Source: Antricoccus suffuscus | GTDB lineage: Bacteria > Actinomycetota > Actinomycetes > Mycobacteriales > Antricoccaceae | Direction of reading: 5' to 3' | Assembly (NCBI RefSeq): GCF_003003235.1 | Contig: NZ_PVUE01000014.1 | Coordinates: 1 to 64,000, forward strand | Length of the DNA: 64,000 nt | Part shown: positions 44,095-51,228 of the stretch, one piece after another | Layout: every line of letters begins with the position of its first letter | Numbering within the stretch: position 1 is the first letter of the stretch | Made by a program: the position numbers and the translations under genes | Notes under the pieces: generated by a model | Told to the model about the DNA's origin: nothing | Seen by the model: only the letters and a program-made list of their open reading frames with translations | The model's database searches: none

Positions 44095-45471
44095 CTAGGT
44101 GAATACCTTGCCGGGGTTGAGGATTCCGTGCGGATCCAGAGCCGCCTTCACCGCGCGGTGCATCTCCAGTACCGCAGGCGATAGCTCCCGACGTAGACCA
44201 TCCATCTTCAGCAGGCCCACTCCGTGCTCCCCCGTCACAGTTCCACCGAGGTCGAGTGCGTCTGAAACGATGTCCTCGAACGCCGCCTGGGCACGTCGGC
44301 GCGCGTCCTCGTCGCCGACGGGAGTGATCAGCAGCGGATGCAGGTTTCCGTCTCCGGCATGCGCGATATTGGCAATCTTCGTATTGTGCCGAATGGCAAT
44401 CCTCTCGATGCGGGCGAGCATCTCCGGCACGTGCGCCTTCGGTACGACGATGTCCTCGGTCAGCACCGGGCCCAACCGTTCGAGCGCCGGGTAGGCCAAC
44501 CGCCGCGCCGCGAACATCGCCTCCGCCTCGTCTGCGTCGGTTGACTGCGCGGCCCACGTCGCGCCGGACTGTCGGCAACATTCCAGTATCGCCGTTGCTT
44601 CCTCGTCGCCGGCCGCACCCGGAACGTCGCTACGGGCAAGCAGTACCGCGTTGGCATCGACCGACAGACCCATGTTTTTCCACGCATCGACCGCCTCAAG
44701 GCAATGCCGGTCGACCAGTTCTAGCGCGGCCGGCGTGAGGCCCGCTTCGGCGATCGCGCGCACCGCACGTCCGGCATCGACGACCGAATCGAAATAGCCC
44801 GCAACGGTCCGCGAGGCGGTCGGCAGCGGCCGCAGCTTGACGGTTACCTCGGTGACGATGCCAAGCGTCCCTTCCGAGCCGACCATGAGCCCGGTGAGAT
44901 CGAAGCCCGCGACACCTTTCGCCGTACGACGCCCCAGGCGCACGATCTCGCCGGTTCCGGTCACGACCTCCAGCGCAAGGACGTAATCACGGGTAACGCC
45001 GTACTTCACGCAACACAGGCCGCCCGCGTTGGTCGCCACGTTGCCTCCGATGGTCGACCACGGCGCGCTGGCAGGGTCCGGCGGGTACCAGAGTCCATGG
45101 GGTGCAACGGCCGCCCGCAGGTCGTCATTCACCACGCCGGGTTGTGCGACGGCGAGCCGTTCAAGCGGATTGATCTCGAGTACGTTGTTCATCCGCTCAA
45201 GCGAGAGTACGACGCAGCCATCGATCGCGTTGGCGCCACCAGACAAGCCGGTACCCGCGCCGCGTGCCACTACCGGTGTACGACAGGCGATGCACGCTTG
45301 CACGACCGCCTGCACCTCGGCGGTGTTAGTGGCTCGTACGACGACGGCCGGTATGCCGGATGGTGCCCATTCGGCGTCGTCCGCGCGATAGCTCTCGATG
45401 ATGTCGGGATCAAGAACTATCCGGTCGGCAGATAGCGCCGCCCGCAGCGCGGCAAGGAGTTCAGAAGGCAT
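44095..45471 (-). CDS. FAD-linked oxidase (GlcD/D-2-hydroxyacid dehydrogenase type)
   Basis: A 458-residue flavoprotein that oxidises a D-2-hydroxy acid such as glycolate or D-lactate. The N-terminal FAD-binding PCMH domain has VVARGAGTGLSGGANAIDG near residue 69 and STIGGNVATNAGGLCCVKYG near 138; the C-terminal domain has IANIAHAGDGNLHPLLI with metal-binding histidines and VTGEHGVGLLK. No iron-sulfur GlcF partner is adjacent. It is divergent from the PadR gene at 45556. Confidence 0.9.
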   Translation of the reverse strand: MPSELLAALRAALSADRIVLDPDIIESYRADDAEWAPSGIPAVVVRATNTAEVQAVVQACIACRTPVVARGAGTGLSGGANAIDGCVVLSLERMNNVLEINPLERLAVAQPGVVNDDLRAAVAPHGLWYPPDPASAPWSTIGGNVATNAGGLCCVKYGVTRDYVLALEVVTGTGEIVRLGRRTAKGVAGFDLTGLMVGSEGTLGIVTEVTVKLRPLPTASRTVAGYFDSVVDAGRAVRAIAEAGLTPAALELVDRHCLEAVDAWKNMGLSVDANAVLLARSDVPGAAGDEEATAILECCRQSGATWAAQSTDADEAEAMFAARRLAYPALERLGPVLTEDIVVPKAHVPEMLARIERIAIRHNTKIANIAHAGDGNLHPLLITPVGDEDARRRAQAAFEDIVSDALDLGGTVTGEHGVGLLKMDGLRRELSPAVLEMHRAVKAALDPHGILNPGKVFT

Positions 45472-45531
45472 GCTCCGACCCTAGCCCGCGGCCGGACGCA
45501 TCGGATTCATCGGACTACTTCCCGAACGTAT

Positions 45532-45547
45532 ACTCTCAGTGTAGAGT
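45532..45547. promoter_or_regulatory. Short dyad in the second PadR promoter, possible operator
   Basis: ACTCT-CAGTGT-AGAGT is a 5-bp-arm dyad just before the PadR start at 45556. Its core CAGTGT is shared with the operator of the other PadR operon (CAGTGTTACT at 25626). It may be the binding site of this PadR protein; the match is short. Confidence 0.45.
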
Positions 45548-45555
45548 CTCGATGC

Positions 45556-46080
45556 ATGACGGTTCCCTTAGCGATTCTGGGCCTACTCGAACGCGAGCCG
45601 AGCCATGGCTACGACCTCAAACGCGACTACGACACCTTCTTCGGGCGCGGCAAGCCACTGCCGTTCGGGCAGGTCTACGCGACCTTGGGCCGGCTGGCCC
45701 GTGATGGCAAGGTGATCGCCGCCGACGCCGAACCGGGCGGCGGCCCGGACCGCAAGCGCTACGTCATTACCGAGCAGGGCGTCAGCGAAGTCGAGACGTG
45801 GTTGGCCGAGCCCGTCGCGCCCGAACCGCATCTGCAGACCGTGTTATTTGTGAAGGTCGTCCTGGCGCTGATGTCCGGCCGCGACGCCGAGAACTATCTC
45901 GACACACAACGCGCCGCGCACATGCAGCGAATGCGGGAGTTGACTGACCTACGGCGTACTGGCGGCATGGTCGACGCACTGCTCGCCGACCACGGACTGT
46001 TTCACCTCGAGGCTGACCTGCGGTGGATCGAGCTCACCACGGCTCGCCTGGATCAACTCGCCAAGGAGATCAAGCTATGA
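45556..46080 (+). CDS. PadR-family transcriptional regulator (second)
   Basis: A 174-residue PadR protein with LAILGLLEREPSHGYDLKRD at the start, FGQVYATLGRLARDGKV near residue 38 and a longer C-terminal dimerisation part (Vir-like domain, about 95-170). It is a different PadR subfamily from the one at 25678 because of its length. It leads a three-gene operon with an ATPase and an FtsX-like permease, each overlapping the next start by four bases. Confidence 0.9.
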   Translation: MTVPLAILGLLEREPSHGYDLKRDYDTFFGRGKPLPFGQVYATLGRLARDGKVIAADAEPGGGPDRKRYVITEQGVSEVETWLAEPVAPEPHLQTVLFVKVVLALMSGRDAENYLDTQRAAHMQRMRELTDLRRTGGMVDALLADHGLFHLEADLRWIELTTARLDQLAKEIKL

Positions 46081-46793
46081 CCGTCGTGCCCGCATCTGAT
46101 TTAGCAACAAGGTCGGATACCGCGCTTGAGGCTCGTGAGATCTGTTTGTCGTTTGGGCAGACGCCCGCGCTACGAGGTGCCAGTGTCTCGATCTCTCGGG
46201 GCGAGATCGTGGCGGTGATGGGGCCGAGCGGGTCGGGAAAGTCGACCTTGTTGCATTGTCTGGCAGGCATTCTCACACCCGATAGCGGCGAGATTGTGTT
46301 CGCCGGCCGACGTCTCGACACTATGACCGAGAACGAACGAAGCGCCGTACGACGAGATCGGTTCGGCTTTGTCTTCCAGTTTGGGCAGCTCGTCCCGGAA
46401 CTGACGACAGAGGAAAACGTCGCGCTGCCGCTGTTGCTCAGCGGTGTACGGCGTACCGAAGCATTGCGCCGCGCTCGCCCGTGGTTCGAGCGGCTCGGTC
46501 TGCGCGGCATGGAACGGCGACGCTCCGGCGAGCTGTCCGGCGGAGAAGCTCAACGAGTGGCGCTTGCCCGCGGACTCGTCGCTGCGCCCGAGGTGTTGTT
46601 CGCGGACGAGCCGACCGGGTCACTCGACTCACTCACCGGCGAACAGGTCATGGAGCTCATGGTTGGTGCCGCGCGCGACCAGGGCACGACCGTCGTACTC
46701 GTCACGCATGATCCACGGGTCGCCGCGTACGCCGACCGCGAGATTAACGTCCGGGACGGCAAGGCCGCCGCCATCGACCAGGCCCGCCGGTGA
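46077..46793 (+). CDS. ABC transporter ATP-binding protein (MacB/LolD type)
   Basis: A 238-residue ATPase with VAVMGPSGSGKSTLLHCLAG (Walker A near residue 45), the signature SGGEAQRVALARGL near 155 and Walker B with LFADEPTGSLDS near 175. This subtype partners FtsX-like permeases in export of peptides, lipoproteins or antimicrobials. The ATG at 46077 overlaps the PadR stop (ATGA). Longer frames are excluded by the overlap. Confidence 0.92.
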   Translation: MTVVPASDLATRSDTALEAREICLSFGQTPALRGASVSISRGEIVAVMGPSGSGKSTLLHCLAGILTPDSGEIVFAGRRLDTMTENERSAVRRDRFGFVFQFGQLVPELTTEENVALPLLLSGVRRTEALRRARPWFERLGLRGMERRRSGELSGGEAQRVALARGLVAAPEVLFADEPTGSLDSLTGEQVMELMVGAARDQGTTVVLVTHDPRVAAYADREINVRDGKAAAIDQARR

Positions 46794-49054
46794 TCCGGCT
46801 CGGCGCACGACTGACGATGACCGGTGGGCGCGAGGCTATCGCCCGGCTAGCGCTCATCGCCATCGCCGTCGCTATCGGTGCGGGCCTACTGCTCACCACG
46901 ATCGCAAGCCTCAATGCAGTCCACACCCAGAACGATCGATACGCGTGGCTGGAGACCGGTTTCGTCGCGCAGGCAGCGCAGTCGGAGTCGACGACCGATC
47001 CGTTGTGGTGGGAGCTGCAGCCGGACTATTACCAGGGCCAGCTGATTGGCCGAGTCGATCTTGCAGCCACCGGTCCGGACTCCCCTATTCCTCCAGGCAT
47101 CAAAGCGCTCCCTGAGGCCGGCGAATTCTACGCCTCGCCGGCCTTGGCCGAACTGTTGGCGGCTACCCCGGCGGATCAGCTAGGCGACCGATATCCGGGG
47201 AAACAGATCGGCACGATCGGGGCGACTGGGCTGCCCTCACCGGACTCTCTCATCATCATCATCGGTCATAGCGCTGCGGACCTGTCCCAGAGCGGCCATG
47301 CACGACAGGTCTCCAGCATCAGCACGACCACTCCGGCCGAATGCGATGGAGGATGCGCCGCCCTCGTAGGCATCGACTCCAACGGCATCACGCTCATTCT
47401 GTCGGTCGTCGCCGTCACCTTGCTGTTTCCGGTGCTGATCTTCATCGGCGGCGCGACCCGCTTGTCCGCGGCACGACGAGAGCAGCGCTTCGCCGCAATG
47501 CGGCTCATCGGCGCCACTCCGAGGCAGATCTCCGTCATCTCGACGGTCGAGTCGTGCATCGCGGCCGCGGCCGGTGTACTGCTGGGCCTCGGGCTGTTCT
47601 ACGCCTTCCGACCGATGCTGGCGTCGATTCCGTTCACCGGGACTACCTTCTACACCAGCGATCTGTCGTTGACAGTCACCGACATAGCGCTGACCGTGAT
47701 CGGCATTCCAGCCGCAGCTGCGATCGCGTCCCGCATCGCCTTGCGAAGGGTCAACATTTCCCCGCTTGGCGTCACGCGGCGCGCGACACCGCGTCCGCCG
47801 CGCGCGTGGCGGGTGATACCTCTGATCATCGGCATTGCCGCTCTTGGGTATTTCGCATACTTCACGGATATCGGCGCGAGCAAAGACACTGGCGCACAGG
47901 TTGCGGCGTACCTGTCGAGCATTCTGGTGATCATGGCCGGTCTCGTGATCGCCGGACCGTGGGTCACGATGGTCGGCGCCCGACTCATGGCAAGGCGCGC
48001 CCAACGTCCGGCAAATCTGATCGCCGGGCGCAGACTGGCCGATAACCCCCAGGCGGGATTTCGTGCGATCAGTGGACTCGTTATCGCGCTGTTCGTCGGC
48101 AGCTTGATCATCGGCGTGATCTCGACCATCGTTTCGAACAATGCTGCTGGCGCTGCAGACAAGATTGGATCGACCGCATCGGCGGGCACGCTTGTGTACC
48201 GGTTCAGCTCCGCGGATCCCGACGCTCTCGCCACGTCTGTTCCGCCCGCTCTCCTGGACGATCTGGCCGGGATCCCCGGTGCGACGGGGGTATCGGTCCT
48301 TCGTCGTGTTGCAAGCGCGCAACCAGGGCCCGGGACAAGTGTCGTCTCGTGCGCTCAACTCGCCGGTACGCCGGCCTTCGGACGTTGCCCGGCGGGGGCG
48401 GAAACGGTGAAGATAGATACCAACTACGGTGGCGCGGTCGTCGAGCAAGGATCCACCATGGCCGACACCGTGTGGCCCGATGCGGGGCTGTCGGTTTCGC
48501 AGCTGCAGAGTCTCCCGATCAGCACGATCGCGGTCGGGACTGACGGGACGAGTGCTGCCGTCGAGCGGGCGCGCACCATACTGACCCTTGAGTTCCGCGA
48601 GAACACCGCGTTTCCTCCGCAAACCCTAGAAGAGTTCAAGGCGCGGGCCTCGAAGATGCTCAACGACTATCAACAGTTGGCCAACGTCGTACTACTCATG
48701 AGCTTGCCCATCGCAGGGTGCAGTCTCGCGGTGAGCGTCGCCGGCGGACTCGCTGATCGCAAGCGTCCGTTCAGTCTCTTGCGCCTCACGGGCACCCCGC
48801 TCGCGCTACTTCGTCGCATCGTGGCTCTCGAGGCCGTCGTACCGCTGTTGCTCTCGGCGCTAATCGCAGCGAGCGCTGGATTCCTGACCGCCTTCCTGTT
48901 CCTCCGCGCGCAGATGGGCCAAACCCTGCAGCCGCCTGGTACGTCGTACTACCTACTCGTCGGCGTCGGGGTCGTCATCTCACTCGCCGTGATCGCCTCG
49001 ACGTTGCCGCTGCTCAAGCGGATGACCGGACCCGAGACAGCACGCAACGACTAG
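46790..49054 (+). CDS. FtsX-like ABC permease
   Basis: A 754-residue membrane protein with an N-terminal helix (IARLALIAIAVAIGAGLLLT), a large extracytoplasmic domain, four or five helices in the middle (about 200-420) and two to three near the C-terminus. AAMRLIGATPRQISVISTVE near residue 230 is a typical FtsX-domain segment; PFSLLRLTGTPLALLRRIVA repeats it later. It forms the membrane part of the exporter run by the ATPase before it. The GTG at 46790 overlaps the ATPase stop (GTGA). Confidence 0.88.
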   Translation: MIRLGARLTMTGGREAIARLALIAIAVAIGAGLLLTTIASLNAVHTQNDRYAWLETGFVAQAAQSESTTDPLWWELQPDYYQGQLIGRVDLAATGPDSPIPPGIKALPEAGEFYASPALAELLAATPADQLGDRYPGKQIGTIGATGLPSPDSLIIIIGHSAADLSQSGHARQVSSISTTTPAECDGGCAALVGIDSNGITLILSVVAVTLLFPVLIFIGGATRLSAARREQRFAAMRLIGATPRQISVISTVESCIAAAAGVLLGLGLFYAFRPMLASIPFTGTTFYTSDLSLTVTDIALTVIGIPAAAAIASRIALRRVNISPLGVTRRATPRPPRAWRVIPLIIGIAALGYFAYFTDIGASKDTGAQVAAYLSSILVIMAGLVIAGPWVTMVGARLMARRAQRPANLIAGRRLADNPQAGFRAISGLVIALFVGSLIIGVISTIVSNNAAGAADKIGSTASAGTLVYRFSSADPDALATSVPPALLDDLAGIPGATGVSVLRRVASAQPGPGTSVVSCAQLAGTPAFGRCPAGAETVKIDTNYGGAVVEQGSTMADTVWPDAGLSVSQLQSLPISTIAVGTDGTSAAVERARTILTLEFRENTAFPPQTLEEFKARASKMLNDYQQLANVVLLMSLPIAGCSLAVSVAGGLADRKRPFSLLRLTGTPLALLRRIVALEAVVPLLLSALIAASAGFLTAFLFLRAQMGQTLQPPGTSYYLLVGVGVVISLAVIASTLPLLKRMTGPETARND

Positions 49055-49066
49055 CCGTCGAACCGA

Positions 49067-49396
49067 CTACTTCGTCGGGAGGTCGCCGACGGCGAGTGCC
49101 TCGACAGGATCGAGGAAGGTTGCCTCAATCGAGGCCGTCAACGAGCCGTCGACCTCGGAAGCCGACCTCGCAGCCACCCAGTCCGGATCGACTTTGAAGT
49201 CGGACCAATTCTTGGCCGGATCGCCTTCGTGCCAAAGAAGATAGACCAGCACCGACGGGTCGTCCTCGCGCAACCAGTAGCCAACGCTATGCATTCCGTG
49301 CCGCGCAAAGATAGCCAGCGTGTGGTCGGTGAACCGCGCCAGCAGGGCGGGCATCTTGCCGTCGGATGCACGGTAGGTCCGGAGCTCAAACTTCAC
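49067..49396 (-). CDS. NIPSNAP-family protein
   Basis: A 109-residue dimeric ferredoxin-like barrel protein. MKFELRTYRASDGKMPALLA at the start and HSVGYWLREDDPSVLVYLLW near residue 36 are the family core. No enzyme activity is established for it; some members bind small ligands. It is convergent with the FtsX gene, 12 bases apart. Confidence 0.82.
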   Translation of the reverse strand: MKFELRTYRASDGKMPALLARFTDHTLAIFARHGMHSVGYWLREDDPSVLVYLLWHEGDPAKNWSDFKVDPDWVAARSASEVDGSLTASIEATFLDPVEALAVGDLPTK

Positions 49397-49522
49397 GGGT
49401 GCCTCAATTCGTCATAGTGCGCATCAGCTCCACGATCGCCGGTGCGCCGATAGGTTTGGTCTGAAGCCTATCCTTACGGCACGCCGGCATTACTAAAGCG
49501 AGCCTGACAAGGACACCGACTC

Positions 49523-50080
49523 ATGGCCAAACTGATCTTCAGCGCGATCACGTCGCTCGACGGATTCATCGAAGACTCAACCGGTAACTTCGACTGGAGT
49601 ATGCCCGACGAAGAGGTACACACCTACGTCAACGACCTCGAACGCTCCGTCGGCACCTACCTCTATGGGCGGCGCATGTATGAGGTCATGGTCGCGTGGG
49701 AGACGTTCGAGGACGCCGACCTCGCACCGTTCGCGGTGGACTACGCGCGGATCTGGCGCGCCGCCGACAAGATCGTCTACTCGTCGACGCTGCAGGCGGC
49801 ATCCAGTGCGAATACCAGGATCACGCGGACGTTCGACCTGTCCGCGGTTCAGAAGTTGAAAGACACGGCACAACGAGACATCAGCGTCGGAGGACCCAAT
49901 TTAGCGAGTCAAGCCCTCAAGGCAGGGCTCGTCGACGAATGCCACCTGCTGCTGTCCCCTATCTCTGTTGGGGCAGGCAAACCAGCGCTGCCAAACGATT
50001 TCCGAGCCGAGTTCGAGTTGCTTGACGTACGCCGGTTTGGTAACGGCGTGGTCCACCTGCACTACCGGACGAGGACGTAG
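49523..50080 (+). CDS. RibD C-terminal/dihydrofolate reductase-like family protein (second copy)
   Basis: A 185-residue reductase-fold protein with LIFSAITSLDGFIEDSTGNF at the start, SVGTYLYGRRMYEVMVAWET near residue 43 and ISVGGPNLASQALKAGLVDE (NADPH-type glycine loop) near 120. It is a distant relative of the protein at 38979. A glyoxalase fragment starts at its stop codon in another frame, so the region has been rearranged downstream. The start is an ATG at 49523. Confidence 0.85.
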   Translation: MAKLIFSAITSLDGFIEDSTGNFDWSMPDEEVHTYVNDLERSVGTYLYGRRMYEVMVAWETFEDADLAPFAVDYARIWRAADKIVYSSTLQAASSANTRITRTFDLSAVQKLKDTAQRDISVGGPNLASQALKAGLVDECHLLLSPISVGAGKPALPNDFRAEFELLDVRRFGNGVVHLHYRTRT

Positions 50081-50265
50081 ACGGGGTCTTAGACTCCGTC
50101 ACATGGATCTCGCTCGCCGAGTACGACGGGATCATCGCCAGAGGCGGTAGTCCCGTCGGCGAACCGCGCGTGCTCGGCGACACGGTGCGTTTTGCGTTTG
50201 TCTGCGATCCGGATGGCAACCACATCGAGATTAGCCAGCGCGCGTCATTGACGGGAAGTCTCTGA
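50077..50265 (+). pseudogene. C-terminal remnant of a VOC (glyoxalase/bleomycin resistance) protein
   Basis: A frame overlapping the reductase stop encodes about 62 residues ending FVCDPDGNHIEISQRASLTG and a stop at 50265. The CDPDGNHIEI piece is the typical metal-binding C-terminal strand of VOC-fold proteins, and the preceding EYDGIIARGGSPVGEP is family-like. No start codon or N-terminal half exists in this frame, so the gene is a remnant left by deletion. It abuts the terminator at 50304. Confidence 0.6.
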
Positions 50266-50303
50266 CGCTGGGACAAGAAACCACAGAAGCACCATCCAGA
50301 CAC

Positions 50304-50345
50304 AAAAGTTGGGACCCAGCCAGGCTCGGCCGGGTCCCAACTTTT
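50304..50345. terminator. Strong bidirectional terminator
   Basis: AAAAGTTGGGACCC and GGGTCCCAACTTTT are perfect 14-bp inverted arms with a 14-base loop. The T-rich right end and A-rich left end make it a terminator in both directions. It lies between the plus-strand reductase/VOC region and the minus-strand calcium-repeat gene. Confidence 0.92.
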
Positions 50346-50357
50346 GGTGCGAGGTGT

Positions 50358-51011
50358 TTAGCTGTCGGCGTAGCCGTTCTGGTCGTAGTCGGTAACCACG
50401 GTGTCGGTGTACTGGTCGCCGTCGGTGTCGATCTCGTAGACGTCATCGATGCCGTCGCCGTTGGTGTCATAGCCGATCTGGTCGGCAACCCCGTCGCCAT
50501 CGCTGTCGTAGTAGGTCCCGCCGTCGGAGCCGGTCGCAGGGGCGGCGCTGGCGGACGGAGCGGTCGAGGCGGAGTTGCCGCCTTCGTACTGGTTGGCGTA
50601 CGGCGTGGCCGAACCAGAGTCGGCGATGCCGTCCTGGTTGTAGTCGGTCACCGTCGTATCGGTGTACTGGTCACCATCGGTGTCGATGTTGTAGACGTCG
50701 TCAATGCCGTCGCCGTTGGTGTCATAGCCGACCTGGTCGGCAACCCCGTCGCCGTCGCTGTCGTAGTTGGTGCCGCCAGCGGGCGTGACATCGCCTTCGG
50801 CGTAGTAGGTGCTGTCACCGGGAGCAGCAGGATCGGCGTACGACGCTTGCGTCCCGTCGGCGATGCCGTCCTGGTTGTAGTCGGTGACGACCGTATCGGC
50901 GTACTGGTCGCCGTTGGTGTCGATTTCGTAGTAGTCATCGACCCCGTCGCCGTTGGTGTCATAACCAACCGAGTCTGCAACGCCATTTCCGTCGATGTCG
51001 AAGTAGTCCAT
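50358..51011 (-). CDS. Acidic calcium-binding repeat protein (thrombospondin type 3/DxDGDG repeats)
   Basis: A 217-residue very acidic protein made of three near-identical units, residues 2-52, 81-131 and 166-216, joined by Pro/Ser/Ala-rich linkers. Each unit carries DxDGxG and DTNGDGxDD loops (for example YDTNGDGIDDVYEIDTDGDQ) spaced as in EF-hand-like calcium sites. No signal peptide or membrane segment is visible. GAGGGGAACATC precedes the ATG at 51011. The role is unknown; calcium buffering or an exported structural role are both possible. Confidence 0.85.
   Translation of the reverse strand: MDYFDIDGNGVADSVGYDTNGDGVDDYYEIDTNGDQYADTVVTDYNQDGIADGTQASYADPAAPGDSTYYAEGDVTPAGGTNYDSDGDGVADQVGYDTNGDGIDDVYNIDTDGDQYTDTTVTDYNQDGIADSGSATPYANQYEGGNSASTAPSASAAPATGSDGGTYYDSDGDGVADQIGYDTNGDGIDDVYEIDTDGDQYTDTVVTDYDQNGYADS
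50364..51008 (-). repeat. Three in-frame 153-bp coding repeats
   Basis: The three 51-codon units of the calcium-repeat gene lie at 50856-51008, 50619-50771 and 50364-50516. They remain similar at the DNA level (for example, GTCGGTGTCGAT and CCGTCGCCGTTGGTGTC recur). Units two and three are closer to each other than to unit one, suggesting a recent duplication. The linkers between units differ. Confidence 0.8.
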
Positions 51012-51228
51012 GATGTTCCCCTCGCAGGTGTGGATGTCCGAGTTTGTGGTTTAAGTCGTAAATTCAGGCCGTGCAACATAACGGACGCACAGGGTTCTCG
51101 ACCAGGTTCCCTAAATCCCGAAGAAGTCTCAAGACTTTTCCGAGAATGACTCAGAATCAGCGGCGACGGCCGCCACTCCCACGCGTAGATACCGGGGGCA
51201 CCATGAGGCTGGTCCCGACGCCGCGAGG

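Noticed and set aside
44054-44581. Minus-strand 175-codon frame within the GlcD-type gene
   Set aside because: An Arg/Gly-rich shadow of the real flavoprotein frame.
50364-51008. Regularly spaced repeats that look CRISPR-like at first sight
   Set aside because: They are long in-frame coding repeats of an acidic protein, with no short identical direct repeats or unique spacers.
51124-51137. AAGTCT-CA-AGACTT dyad between HelD end and the calcium-repeat gene
   Set aside because: Short palindrome with no link to a regulator; not strong enough to report as a site.
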